Shown: positions 1 to 8,593, numbered from the stretch's first letter. The stretch: DNA of 64,000 nucleotides from Wenyingzhuangia gilva (GCF_030519655.1 NZ_JAUMIT010000001.1:186001-250000); one strand, 5' to 3'. The notes: generated by a model not told the origin, from the letters alone. A program made the numbers and translations.

Positions 1-342
1 GATAAGTTTCAGGACGAAGAAGAAAAAATAGAAGCTGAAAAAGCAAGTTTAAAAATTATTGATGGTTATCATTTCTTAGTAAGTATTGCTCCAGAAACCA
101 AAGAAGCAAATTTAGAGGAGTATAAAAAAACCATTACAGAATCTCAAGTAGCAGATTATCACCACAAAAGTATGTTGTTAGAAGTGACTTTTACCGATGG
201 AAACACTTATGAGTATTTTGGAGTAAACCATAAATTATTCTTAAAGTTTGTAAACAGTAAATCAATCAACAATTTTGGAAGACGTAATATTTTTAATTCT
301 TTTACGTACAGAAAATCTAAAAAAGGAACGGTAGAAGCATAA
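1..342 (+). CDS. KTSC-domain protein, 3' part only
   Basis: An open frame runs from base 1 to a TAA at 340-342 and has no start inside the window, so this is the C-terminal 113 residues of a longer protein. The first visible residues are highly charged (EEEKIEAEKA). The end, from about residue 64 (TFTDGNTYEYFGVNHKLF), resembles the KTSC domain, a short module first noted at the C terminus of some lysyl-tRNA synthetases and common in small bacterial proteins. Nothing upstream is visible, so the full architecture and role cannot be given. A hairpin terminator follows within 40 bases. Confidence 0.7.
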   Translation, partial: DKFQDEEEKIEAEKASLKIIDGYHFLVSIAPETKEANLEEYKKTITESQVADYHHKSMLLEVTFTDGNTYEYFGVNHKLFLKFVNSKSINNFGRRNIFNSFTYRKSKKGTVEA

Positions 343-380
343 ACAAAAACTGTTCCCTTAAATAAATTATAAAGACTGAT

Positions 381-418
381 GATGATGAGTAGTTCGCTAT
401 TTCTCATCATCTTTTTTT
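381..418 (+). terminator. Intrinsic terminator after the KTSC gene
   Basis: GATGATGAG (381-389) pairs with CTCATCATC (403-411) around a 13-base loop and is followed by seven T residues. Confidence 0.75.
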
Positions 419-463
419 ATATGGATTACCTATCAACCTATTAAATACTAGCAATAAATAAAC

Positions 464-471
464 TATTTTTG
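464..471 (+). promoter_or_regulatory. Bacteroidota -7 box TATTTTTG
   Basis: The sequence matches TAnnTTTG and ends only four bases before the ATG at 476. Transcription from it would start at or next to the start codon, giving a leaderless or nearly leaderless mRNA. No clear -33 TTG is present at the right distance. Confidence 0.5.
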
Positions 472-475
472 CATC

Positions 476-2038
476 ATGGTAAAAGAGATTCAACTTCGTA
501 TAAAACTGCAAGAAGAAACCAAGGCGAACATTTTAGAAATGAAAGCGGCGGAATGGTTAAGTATTTCTAGAAAAGACATTACAACTGTAAAAGTCTTACG
601 TAAATCTATTGATGCTCGTAAACCTCAAATTTACTTTAACTATAAGGTAGCCGTTTATATTAAAGAAGCTGCTCCAGAGCAATCAGAATATCAATTTAAT
701 TACCAAGATGTTAGTAACAAACCAGAAATTCACATAGTAGGATTTGGTCCTGCGGGAATGTATGCAGCTTTACGTTGTATTGAATTGGGATACAAACCTG
801 TGGTCTTAGAACGTGGTAAAAATGTACAAGACAGACGTAGAGATTTACGTCAAATCAACCAATTCCATAACGTAAATGAAGATTCTAATTATTGTTTTGG
901 TGAAGGTGGTGCAGGTACTTATTCTGATGGAAAATTATACACTAGAAGTTTAAAGCGTGGTGATGTTCGTAGAATTTTTGAAAACTTGGTGTACCACGGA
1001 GCTACAGAACAAATTTTAGTTGATGCGCATCCGCATATTGGAACCAACAAACTTCCTAAAATTATTGCTAAAATTCGTGAAAACATCATCCATTACGGAG
1101 GAGAAGTTCATTTTGAATCTAGAGTGGTTGACATCATTACCAAAAACAACAAACTACAAGCCATTCAATTACAAGATGGACGTGAACTAAGTGCCAAAGC
1201 ATTAATTTTAGCCACAGGTCATTCCGCTCGTGATATTTATGAATTGTTAGATAAAAAACAAATTGCCTTACAAGCAAAATCTTTTGCCATGGGGGTTCGT
1301 GTAGAACATCCTCAACAAATTATTGATGGGATTCAATACCATTGTGAAGGGAGTAGACACGAATTGTTGCCTGCTGCCGCATACGGATGGGTAGAACAAG
1401 TACGTGAACGTGGTGTGTACTCTTTCTGTATGTGTCCTGGTGGATTTATTGTTCCTGCTGCAACCGCCAACGGTGAAGTGGTGGTGAACGGAATGTCTCC
1501 ATCCAAACGAAATAATGTATTTGCCAATTCTGGAATTGTAGTAGAGATCAATGCTCAAAAAGATTTACAAAAATACGAGCAATACGGAGCTTTAAAAGGA
1601 TTGCAATATCAAAAAGATTTAGAACGATTGGCTTTTACTGCTGGAGGAAGATCTCAAACAGCTCCCGCACAAAGATTAACCGATTTTATTGACGGGGTTT
1701 TATCACCCTCACTAAATCCAACCTCTTACCAACCCGGATTAAATTCTGCACCATTACATTCTCTTTTACCTAAAGCCATTGGAGGTAGATTAAGAAAAGG
1801 TTTTACGCAAATTGGAGAAAAAATGCACGGATACAATACCAATGAAGCAAATATTGTAGGGGTAGAATCTAGAACCTCATCTCCCGTAAATATTCCAAGA
1901 AAAGAAAACTTAGAACACCCAGAAATTCAAGGATTATACCCTTGTGGTGAAGGTGGTGGTTATGCTGGTGGAATTATATCTGCAGCCATGGACGGAGAAC
2001 GCTGTGCAGAGGCTGCTATTCAGAACTTAAAAGCATGA
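476..2038 (+). CDS. NAD(P)/FAD-dependent oxidoreductase (COG2509-like)
   Basis: A 520-residue flavoprotein. The first 80 residues form a separate alpha/beta lead domain. They are followed by a Rossmann dinucleotide-binding motif, GFGPAG at residues 89-94, and an acidic/Arg segment (VVLERG) that closes the FAD site. A glycine-rich EGGAGTYSDGK segment lies near residues 143-153. The C-terminal CGEGGGYAGGI near residue 492 is the second FAD-contacting motif usual in this family. The family is described as uncharacterised FAD-dependent dehydrogenases, so substrate and partner are unknown. It is a single-gene unit facing the lipoprotein gene across a repeat-rich spacer. The start is fixed by the -7 box just upstream. 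Confidence 0.85.
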   Translation: MVKEIQLRIKLQEETKANILEMKAAEWLSISRKDITTVKVLRKSIDARKPQIYFNYKVAVYIKEAAPEQSEYQFNYQDVSNKPEIHIVGFGPAGMYAALRCIELGYKPVVLERGKNVQDRRRDLRQINQFHNVNEDSNYCFGEGGAGTYSDGKLYTRSLKRGDVRRIFENLVYHGATEQILVDAHPHIGTNKLPKIIAKIRENIIHYGGEVHFESRVVDIITKNNKLQAIQLQDGRELSAKALILATGHSARDIYELLDKKQIALQAKSFAMGVRVEHPQQIIDGIQYHCEGSRHELLPAAAYGWVEQVRERGVYSFCMCPGGFIVPAATANGEVVVNGMSPSKRNNVFANSGIVVEINAQKDLQKYEQYGALKGLQYQKDLERLAFTAGGRSQTAPAQRLTDFIDGVLSPSLNPTSYQPGLNSAPLHSLLPKAIGGRLRKGFTQIGEKMHGYNTNEANIVGVESRTSSPVNIPRKENLEHPEIQGLYPCGEGGGYAGGIISAAMDGERCAEAAIQNLKA

Positions 2039-2057
2039 TAAAATAAAAAAGTTTCAT

Positions 2058-2142
2058 GTCATCCTAAACTTGATTCAGGGGTCGCACCAAAAACTTTACA
2101 AAACCATCAACGAATGAGATGCTGAAACAAGTTCAGCATGAC
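2058..2142. repeat. Intergenic inverted repeat of the flavobacterial GTCATCCTGAA type
   Basis: The left arm 2058-2083 (GTCATCCTAAACTTGATTCA...) is the imperfect reverse complement of the right arm 2116-2142 (...CTGAAACAAGTTCAGCATGAC). A third, shorter relative of the arm follows at 2157-2184. It sits between two converging genes. Elements of this kind are scattered between genes in many flavobacterial genomes. The copy number here cannot be judged from one window. Confidence 0.65.
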
Positions 2143-2152
2143 GGAAACAAAA

Positions 2153-2187
2153 AAACGTCATCCCGAAATAAATTCAGAATGACGTTT
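2153..2187. terminator. Bidirectional hairpin between converging genes
   Basis: AAACGTCAT (2153-2161) pairs with ATGACGTTT (2179-2187). A-rich and T-rich flanks would let it act for both the oxidoreductase gene (+) and the lipoprotein gene (-). Confidence 0.55.
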
Positions 2188-2230
2188 ATTTAAACAATCT
2201 CTTTTTATCGATATTCTATAAAACTATAAA

Positions 2231-3286
2231 CTATTCTTTAGCTAAAAATACAGAAGAAGCTGAAGCTAATGAACTATTAAAGAAGGGTGTTAAATTCCCT
2301 CCTGAACCAATATTATTAAAAGCTAAAATTCTTCCTCCACCATTACCAGCTTCGGCAATATATACTATTTGTGACTCTGCATCATAAGCAACATCTACAG
2401 GATTTCCCATCATGGTATTAGAACCCGCTACTCTTGTTTGGTTGGCTAGTGAAATCATTCCTCCATTTTGAGTAGCATTTAATTTATTAGAAAAATCTTT
2501 AATAATATGGAATCCACCATCATCTTGTCCGTTAGAAGCCAAAGCAATATCAGTCATCACCAATATATCAGAACTAACATCATAAGTAATTCCATGAGTT
2601 CTTGTAATTCCCTCTATGGCAATACGTTTGGTTGCACTTATAGAAGCATTAGTTGTGTTGCTTAAAAAATTAGAAAAAACAGCCAATTCATTTGTAGCAT
2701 CTACAACAGCATATAAATCATTTCCGTTAAAAGTAATTCCCCAAAGTTTAAAATCAGTAACAACGGTATTTCTAAGTGTAAAACTTCCGTTTGTCATTTC
2801 GTAAATGTATAAACTACCATCAGGAGTGTTCATGTCTCCGTCTACATCAGCGTTATCAGCTACAACATATAAATTTCCGTTAACAGCAACTTCTCTTGGG
2901 CTCATCATATCGCTAGTCCCTGTAATACCTACACTAATAGAAGCCCCTCCTAAAATACTATTAATATTTACAAATCCTTCTAAACTATTACCTGAACGAG
3001 ATGCCTGAAATACTGATTCAAAATCAGAATCATAATAAACACCATCTGCTGCTGTTGAAGAGGTCACTAATGTTTTTGATGAAATATCTTGACTAGAGGT
3101 AACATCGTAAACAGTAATATTTCCGTTTGAATTATTAGATGCAAAAAGACTTAGTTTAACATCTCCCATAACAAGGTTATTGTCATCTCCGTTATCATTA
3201 CATGATACCGCTAAAGTAGAGGCAACCATAGCCATTGCAATTACAAGTTTTGAATTTGATTTTTTCATTACATTCTTAAATTTCAT
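2231..3286 (-). CDS. Beta-propeller-like lipoprotein, function unknown
   Basis: A 351-residue exported protein. The N terminus carries a lipoprotein signal (hydrophobic 13-27, lipobox LAVSC with Cys29) followed by an Asp/Asn-rich tether NDNGDDNN. The rest has repeated strand-turn units such as GNLYVVADNADVDG, GNDLYAVVDATNELAVF and ESQIVYIAEAGNGG, as expected for a WD/NHL-like propeller. I do not recognise a specific family. A frameshifted remnant of a paralogue lies immediately upstream (3423-3586), and both carry the same upstream promoter-like segment. The protein probably sits on the outer membrane or in the periplasm. The long form MKFKNVMKK is kept as start; Met7 is an alternative. Confidence 0.75.
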   Translation of the reverse strand: MKFKNVMKKSNSKLVIAMAMVASTLAVSCNDNGDDNNLVMGDVKLSLFASNNSNGNITVYDVTSSQDISSKTLVTSSTAADGVYYDSDFESVFQASRSGNSLEGFVNINSILGGASISVGITGTSDMMSPREVAVNGNLYVVADNADVDGDMNTPDGSLYIYEMTNGSFTLRNTVVTDFKLWGITFNGNDLYAVVDATNELAVFSNFLSNTTNASISATKRIAIEGITRTHGITYDVSSDILVMTDIALASNGQDDGGFHIIKDFSNKLNATQNGGMISLANQTRVAGSNTMMGNPVDVAYDAESQIVYIAEAGNGGGRILAFNNIGSGGNLTPFFNSSLASASSVFLAKE

Positions 3287-3310
3287 GATTTTTATTTTTA
3301 TGATTACACC

Positions 3311-3360
3311 TTACTTACGCAAGAATAATGAGGATGGTTTTAAAAAATTGACTTTTTTTA
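3311..3360 (-). promoter_or_regulatory. ECF-sigma-like promoter of the lipoprotein gene (copy 1)
   Basis: Read on the minus strand, AAAACC (3341-3336) and CGTA (3319-3316) are separated by 16 bases. That resembles the AAC / CGT core and spacing of many extracytoplasmic-function sigma promoters. There is no TAnnTTTG box nearby. The same block recurs at 3611-3660, exactly 300 bases away. The ECF assignment is inferred from the pattern only. Confidence 0.4.
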
Positions 3361-3422
3361 ATTTTAATTCTCTACAGACTTCCTTTCTAATAACAAACAC
3401 AATACTTAGTCTAATAAAAAAT

Positions 3423-3586
3423 CTAACCTTTAATTACTAGGAGTAATAAATCTACATTTGTATCAACCATACCATCATCAACAATATTATCATTACACAT
3501 GATGTTGCTATAAAAGAAACGGCTAATATCATAGCTGTTATAAATTTTGAACTTATACTATTGACCACAGTTATATTTTTCATCAT
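3423..3586 (-). pseudogene. Frameshifted 5' remnant of a paralogue of the 2231-3286 lipoprotein
   Basis: From the ATG at 3586 the minus strand encodes a lipoprotein-like signal ending IATSC. It then shifts out of frame because of two extra bases (TGT GT AATGATAAT). Restoring the frame gives C-NDNIVDDGMVDTNVDLLLL, which parallels C-NDNGDDNNLVMGDVKLSLF of the intact neighbour, and then hits TAG at 3423. In the unshifted frame translation stops after 44 residues. The remainder of the gene is gone. Together with the shared upstream block this looks like a tandem duplication of promoter plus gene start that has since decayed. Confidence 0.65.
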
Positions 3587-3610
3587 AATTATTCTTTTAG
3601 GTTAACTTAT

Positions 3611-3660
3611 TTACCTACGTAAGAATGATTATGGTGGTTTTAAAAAAATTGATTTTTTTT
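3611..3660 (-). promoter_or_regulatory. Duplicated ECF-like promoter block (copy 2)
   Basis: AAAACC (3641-3636) and CGTA (3619-3616) on the minus strand are again 16 bases apart and aligned with copy 1 at an offset of exactly 300 bases. Bases around and between the two cores are mostly conserved. It drives only the remnant at 3423-3586. Confidence 0.4.
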
Positions 3661-3734
3661 ATCTTATTGATAAAATGCAATTTATTAAAATATAATATGT
3701 GTTTTCATATGGTCTACATTTACAAAAACCAGCT

Positions 3735-3742
3735 TACTTTTG
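3735..3742 (+). promoter_or_regulatory. -7 box TACTTTTG for the DbpA-like helicase
   Basis: It matches TAnnTTTG and lies 50 bases upstream of the ATG at 3793. This argues against the longer upstream reading of the helicase frame, which would begin before the promoter. Confidence 0.45.
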
Positions 3743-3792
3743 TGCTTAAGTTAATACTACCTTGCAAGAGGAAACAAGAACTCCATACAAAC

Positions 3793-5103
3793 ATGTCTAC
3801 AAACTATAAAAATCAAGCAAGCATCCTTTCTAAATTAGGAATTACACAGTTAAATCCTATGCAAAAAGCTGCGCAAGAAGCCATTGCTAGCAACAAAGAT
3901 GTTGTTTTGTTATCTCCTACAGGAACTGGTAAAACCTTAGCGTTTTTATTACCAATGCTAGAGAAATTAAATCCTAATAGCAAAGAGGTTCAAACCATTA
4001 TTATTACTCCTTCTAGAGAATTGGCCATACAAATAGAGCAAGTTTTTAGAGAAATGGGAACAGGTTACAAAGCCAATTGTGTGTATGGTGGTAGACCCAT
4101 GTCTAAAGACAAAATAGAGTTAGCTCATACACCAACTGTTTTAATTGGAACACCGGGTAGAATTGCAGATCATTTACGTAAGAGAAGTTTTGAAACTTTT
4201 GATATTAGTACCATCATTTTAGATGAGTTTGACAAATCTTTAGAAGTTGGTTTTGAAGCAGAGATGAGTGAAATTGTGGAATTACTTCCATCTATCAAAC
4301 AAAAAATATTAACCTCGGCAACGCAAGAAATTGAGATTCCAACTTTTGTAGGGATTCAAAATCCTATAGAAATTAATTTTTTAAGTGAGAAAAAATCTCA
4401 ATTGGTCCTCAAAAAAGTATTGTCTCCAGACAAAGACAAATTAAAAACTTTGGTGGATACACTTTGCCATATTGGGAACAAATCTGGAATTATTTTTTGT
4501 AATTATAAAGACAGCATTGCTAGAGTAAGTGATTATTTTAACGATCATGAAATTCCACACGGTTGCTTTTATGGAGGTTTGGAACAAAAAGACAGAGAAC
4601 GTGCTTTGATAAAATTCCGTAACGGAACTTATAATATTTTAATTGCAACAGACTTGGCTGCTCGTGGATTGGACATTCCTGAAATTGATTTTTTAATTCA
4701 TTATCAATTGCCTTTAAAAATAGAGGAATTCACCCACCGAAACGGTAGAACTGCTAGGATGAATAGTGAAGGAACTGCTTATGTAATTCAATGGAAAAAG
4801 GAAGAGTTACCAGAATTCATCAACATTGAGGATGTAGCGCATTTGCAACAAAATTCTTTACCAGAACCATCACCATGGAAAACTTTATTTATTTCTGGAG
4901 GAAGACAAGACAAAATATCAAAAGGTGATATTGCTGGTTTGTTAATAAAAAAAGGAAACTTGTCGGGGAATCAAGTCGGGGTGATAGAACTAAAACACGA
5001 TTGTGCATTTGTATCTGTAAAACTTAAAAACACCAAACCCTTATTAGACATCATTAACAATGAAAGATTAAAGAAGAAAAAAGTTAGGATTACAGAAATT
5101 TGA
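3793..5103 (+). CDS. DbpA-like RNA helicase with DEFD motif II
   Basis: A 436-residue superfamily 2 RNA helicase. Visible motifs are SPTGTGKT (41-48, Walker A), TPSRELA (about 72-78), GTPGR (119-123), DEFD (144-147, in place of DEAD), SAT (175-177), ATDLAARGLD (motif V) and HRNGRTAR (motif VI, usually HRIGRTGR). The last about 70 residues (ISGGRQDKISKGDIAG...) resemble the RNA-binding domain of DbpA, which targets 23S rRNA helix 92 in E. coli, so a role in large-subunit assembly is plausible. The open frame extends upstream to 3625, but that part is hydrophobic, unlike helicases, and precedes the -7 box, so MSTNYKNQ is chosen as start. Confidence 0.85.
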   Translation: MSTNYKNQASILSKLGITQLNPMQKAAQEAIASNKDVVLLSPTGTGKTLAFLLPMLEKLNPNSKEVQTIIITPSRELAIQIEQVFREMGTGYKANCVYGGRPMSKDKIELAHTPTVLIGTPGRIADHLRKRSFETFDISTIILDEFDKSLEVGFEAEMSEIVELLPSIKQKILTSATQEIEIPTFVGIQNPIEINFLSEKKSQLVLKKVLSPDKDKLKTLVDTLCHIGNKSGIIFCNYKDSIARVSDYFNDHEIPHGCFYGGLEQKDRERALIKFRNGTYNILIATDLAARGLDIPEIDFLIHYQLPLKIEEFTHRNGRTARMNSEGTAYVIQWKKEELPEFINIEDVAHLQQNSLPEPSPWKTLFISGGRQDKISKGDIAGLLIKKGNLSGNQVGVIELKHDCAFVSVKLKNTKPLLDIINNERLKKKKVRITEI

Positions 5104-5141
5104 TTTCTTACTTTTATGACATCAACATGAAAAAGTAAAAA

Positions 5142-6089
5142 ATGCAAACCACCGAAACCAAACCACACACTAGAAACGAAAAAATTCTCTTAATAGCCAT
5201 GATCCTTAGCATGTGCACTTGGGGAACCAGTTGGACTTGTGCTAAAGTTTTAGGAACTTACACTAATGCATTAAACTTAAGTTTAATGCGTTTTATTTTA
5301 GTGCCTTTGACTTTAATTCCACTAACTTATTTTGCTAAAATTAAAGTAAACGTTAATAAAAAAGGATGGTTTCATATAGTGGGAGCATCCATCTTTATTT
5401 TATTATACACCTTGTTCTTTTTCAGAGGTGTTCACGAGGGATTTCCTGGAGCAGGTGGCGTGTTGGTAACGACTATCAATCCTATATTTGCTTACATCAT
5501 CGGATTGGTTATCAGCAAAATACTACCTAGCAAACAAGAATATCTTGGATTGCTTTTTGGATTTTTAGCCGGAATGGTTTTGTTAAAAGTTTGGGACAAT
5601 ACAGCTGCTATTTTAGATGTGGGGAACGTCTATTTTTTATTAGCTGCTTTTGTTTGGGCGGTGATGAGTAAAATTAGTTCTCATGCCAATAAATTTGGAA
5701 ACGCTATTGGATTTAGTTTGTGGACACATATTACAGCTGCCATCATTTTAGCTTATTTTGTAGATTTTAAAGAATTTCAACAGTTGCTAACTACAGCCGA
5801 TACCAAATTTTGGTTAAACATACTATATTTTGGAATTGTAAACTCAGCCTTAGCCACCACTTGCTTTTTATATGTAACCGCAAGAATTGGAGCTGAAAAG
5901 GCGAGTACTTATATTTTTATTGTACCTAGTACTGCCGTATTAACTTCCTTTATATTTATTGGAGAACAAATTTTATGGAATACCGTTGTTGGAGGAGTTT
6001 TAGGGATTTTAGCCGTATTCATTATTAACGGAAAGTTTAATCGAAAAAAGAAGAAAAAAATAAATGTGATGAGAAACATTGCTCGATAA
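5142..6089 (+). CDS. EamA-family DMT transporter
   Basis: A 315-residue integral membrane protein with about ten hydrophobic helices arranged as two EamA repeats, roughly residues 15-140 and 165-300. The first helix contains the characteristic CTWGTSWTCAKVLG, related to the WG..F..K signature. The C terminus is strongly basic (NRKKKKK), placing it in the cytoplasm. Members of this drug/metabolite transporter superfamily export amino acids, purines or small metabolites, and the substrate cannot be told from sequence. It follows the helicase gene by 38 bases on the same strand and ends at a strong terminator. Confidence 0.85.
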   Translation: MQTTETKPHTRNEKILLIAMILSMCTWGTSWTCAKVLGTYTNALNLSLMRFILVPLTLIPLTYFAKIKVNVNKKGWFHIVGASIFILLYTLFFFRGVHEGFPGAGGVLVTTINPIFAYIIGLVISKILPSKQEYLGLLFGFLAGMVLLKVWDNTAAILDVGNVYFLLAAFVWAVMSKISSHANKFGNAIGFSLWTHITAAIILAYFVDFKEFQQLLTTADTKFWLNILYFGIVNSALATTCFLYVTARIGAEKASTYIFIVPSTAVLTSFIFIGEQILWNTVVGGVLGILAVFIINGKFNRKKKKKINVMRNIAR

Positions 6090-6093
6090 ACAT

Positions 6094-6132
6094 AAAAAAT
6101 CCCAAAATGAAATTTCATTTTGGGATTTTTTA
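6094..6132. terminator. Perfect-palindrome bidirectional terminator
   Basis: The left arm 6094-6112 (AAAAAATCCCAAAATGAAA) is the exact reverse complement of 6113-6131. T-rich ends lie on both strands between converging genes. Confidence 0.85.
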
Positions 6133-6204
6133 TTTCGTTACTACTGATAGTGAACAGTATTATTTTTACTCTGTACTTTGTACTAAATACTTCGTACTAG
6201 ATTA

Positions 6205-7515
6205 TTATCTTCTATTTCTACTTCTCCCTAATTTAGAAGCAGCACTTTTTTTTGTTTGTACCCATTTTGGGGTTTCACCTGGTTTAGCTTTCTTTTTAGC
6301 CGTTTTAGGCTTTTGTGCTGCTTTTGGAGAATTGGTTCTTGATGGTCCTTTTTTCATCGCTTTTAATTCTTCAGCTGTTGGAGCTTTAAAATCAAAACCT
6401 TCTAAAGGTTGCATAGGCAATTTTAAGCCTAATAATTTTTCAATGTCTAAGGCAAATTTTATTTCCTCACCACATACTAAAGAAATGGCATGTCCACTTG
6501 CTCCTGCTCTACCAGTACGTCCAATTCTATGAACATAATCTTCAGGTACATTTGGTAGTTCGTAGTTAATTACGTGTGGCAACAAAGGAATATCCAATCC
6601 ACGAGCGGCAATATCAGTAGCGACCAACACTCTTACCGAACTTTTCTTAAATCCGTCTAAAGCTTTGGTTCTTGCAGCTTGACTTTTATTTCCGTGAATG
6701 GCAGAGGCTGTAATACCTGCTTTCGCCAATCTTTCTGCCAATTTATTAGCACCATGTTTGGTACGTGTAAAAATTAAAACCTGACTCCAGTTTCCTTTTT
6801 TTACCATCCCAATAACGGCTTCTGGTTTGTCTCCTTTATTTACGTTGTAAAAAGTTTGTTTTACTTTTTCTGCAGTCGTGTTTTGTGGAGCAGACTCCAC
6901 CGACACTGGACTATTCATAAAAGTATTTGCCAATGCTTTAATGTCTGGAGAAAACGTAGCAGAAAACAATAAGTTCTGACGTTCTTTTGGAACCAACGCT
7001 AATATTTTTTTAATATCACGTAAAAATCCCATATCTAACATTCTATCGGCCTCATCTAAAACCAATATTTCAATTTTAGACAAAGACAATGCTTCTTGGG
7101 TGATAAGATCTAATAATCTACCTGGTGTAGCTACCAATACATCTACTCCTCTTCTTAAAGTAGTAATTTGTGGTTTTGGTTTTACTCCTCCAAATATTAC
7201 GGCTGATTTTATATCTAAAAATTCACTGTACTCTCTTACGTTTTCATAAACCTGTGCTGCCAACTCTCTTGTAGGAGTTAATACCAAAGCACGTATAGGT
7301 CTTCTTTTCCACTTATTTTGAGTAGATAATGAATGTAATAATGGTAATGTAAATCCTGCTGTTTTTCCTGTTCCTGTTTGTGCAGATGCCAATACATCTT
7401 TACCTTGTAAAATATGTGGAATGGCTTTTTGCTGAATGGCTGAGGGCTCTGTATATCCCTTTTTGTTGATGGCTTTTAAAATAGCCTCTGATAATCCTAA
7501 AGATTCAAATGTCAT
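6205..7515 (-). CDS. RhlE-type DEAD-box RNA helicase
   Basis: A 436-residue ATP-dependent RNA helicase with the full canonical motif set: Q motif (FESLGLSE...GYTEPSAIQ), AQTGTGKT (45-52), PTRELAAQV (81-89), ATPGRLLD (129-136), DEAD (154-157), [13 protein letters not shown] and [10 protein letters not shown]. The C-terminal 55 or so residues are Lys/Arg-rich and low complexity, a usual RNA-binding tail in RhlE proteins, which act in ribosome assembly and mRNA turnover, often at low temperature. It is a monocistronic gene converging on the DMT transporter. The ORF reading in the opposite direction over its 3' end is a shadow. Confidence 0.9.
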   Translation of the reverse strand: MTFESLGLSEAILKAINKKGYTEPSAIQQKAIPHILQGKDVLASAQTGTGKTAGFTLPLLHSLSTQNKWKRRPIRALVLTPTRELAAQVYENVREYSEFLDIKSAVIFGGVKPKPQITTLRRGVDVLVATPGRLLDLITQEALSLSKIEILVLDEADRMLDMGFLRDIKKILALVPKERQNLLFSATFSPDIKALANTFMNSPVSVESAPQNTTAEKVKQTFYNVNKGDKPEAVIGMVKKGNWSQVLIFTRTKHGANKLAERLAKAGITASAIHGNKSQAARTKALDGFKKSSVRVLVATDIAARGLDIPLLPHVINYELPNVPEDYVHRIGRTGRAGASGHAISLVCGEEIKFALDIEKLLGLKLPMQPLEGFDFKAPTAEELKAMKKGPSRTNSPKAAQKPKTAKKKAKPGETPKWVQTKKSAASKLGRSRNRR

Positions 7516-7560
7516 AAATATATTTTAAGAATTGGCGTGAAACCGATTCTGTAGCGGCTG

Positions 7561-7568
7561 CAAAGGTA
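7561..7568 (-). promoter_or_regulatory. -7 box TACCTTTG of the RhlE-type helicase
   Basis: TACCTTTG reads on the minus strand 46 bases before the ATG at 7515. That leaves a leader of about 40 bases, a common length for cold-responsive helicase mRNAs. No clear -33 element. Confidence 0.45.
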
Positions 7569-7700
7569 CGACTTAATAAATGATATTGCTCTACTTTTTT
7601 ATATTGTTTGATTATGAGACAGATAGCTCCGTTTACCATTATAAATTTAGCAGATAAAACCTATAAATATTTAAGAAGAATGCTTTAGCTTCGTATAACA

Positions 7701-8555
7701 ATGAAAATAACAGAAACCCACACTTCTCCTAACTTACCATACGGCATCAGATTGTCTGATTATGCCGTGGGGATTTTTGCTAGCATTCCAACCAAAGCCG
7801 GAATTAAAAAAGCCATCAAAAAAGGATTGATTTTGGTAAATAATCAACGTGGAATTTCAGGACAATTTATTGTTGGAGGTGAAAAAATTGAATTATTAGA
7901 AGATGAAAATCTCATCAAAAAAAACATCGATTTAGCCTTAGAAGTGCTTTGGGAAGATGATTATTTAGCCGTGATTTATAAACCTGCTGGTCTATTGGTT
8001 AGTGGTAATAAAGCCAAAACTGTAACCAACGCTTTGCCTTTTAACTTAAAACCTAGTACCTTAGAAAACGCTGTAAAACCTCAACCTGTACACCGATTAG
8101 ATTTTGCCACAAGCGGCTTGTTATTAATTGGGAAAACAGCTAGTAGTATAAGGGAATTAGGAAAATTATTTGAAGACAAAACCATACAAAAAACTTACGA
8201 AGCCGTTACCATTGGTGAAATGAAAAACCAAGGAACCATTAATTTTCCTATTGATGGAAAAGAAAGTTTATCTAGTTATCTACTTTTAAAAACCGTTGAT
8301 TCCGAAAGATTTGACAAGTTAAATTTGGTACAATTAACACCACATACAGGAAGAAGACATCAACTAAGAATTCACTGTGCACATATAGGCAACCCTATTT
8401 TAGGAGATGTTGAACATGGAATTGAGGAAAAGATTTTAAAAGGAAAAGGATTGTTTTTACATGCCAAATCTTTAGAATTTACACATCCTTATACACAAGA
8501 AAAACTAGTGATTAAAAAAGAAACGCCAGCAAAGTTCAACAAGCTATTTATTTAA
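7701..8555 (+). CDS. RluA-family pseudouridine synthase
   Basis: A 284-residue enzyme that isomerises uridine in rRNA or tRNA. The first 65 residues form an S4-like RNA-binding module (AIKKGLILVNNQ). The catalytic motif HRLDFATSG lies at 131-139, with Asp134 as the nucleophile. The RluA-type GRRHQLRIHCAHIGNPILGD block is near 218-237. The target base cannot be assigned, since RluA, RluC and RluD relatives share these motifs. The gene stands alone, and its promoter is not obvious. Confidence 0.88.
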   Translation: MKITETHTSPNLPYGIRLSDYAVGIFASIPTKAGIKKAIKKGLILVNNQRGISGQFIVGGEKIELLEDENLIKKNIDLALEVLWEDDYLAVIYKPAGLLVSGNKAKTVTNALPFNLKPSTLENAVKPQPVHRLDFATSGLLLIGKTASSIRELGKLFEDKTIQKTYEAVTIGEMKNQGTINFPIDGKESLSSYLLLKTVDSERFDKLNLVQLTPHTGRRHQLRIHCAHIGNPILGDVEHGIEEKILKGKGLFLHAKSLEFTHPYTQEKLVIKKETPAKFNKLFI

Positions 8556-8593
8556 GAATCTGAATCTTAAACCTTAGTTATTTAAAACACAAA

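Noticed and set aside
3625-3792. N-terminal extension of the DbpA-like helicase
   Set aside because: Hydrophobic, unlike helicases, and upstream of the -7 box at 3735; it also covers the duplicated promoter block.
6094-6132. Perfect 38-base palindrome as a protein-binding site
   Set aside because: Position between converging gene ends and flanking A/T runs are explained by termination.
6107-6532. Open frame on the + strand opposite the RhlE-type helicase tail
   Set aside because: It is antisense to a clearly conserved gene, begins in a terminator palindrome and has biased low-complexity composition.
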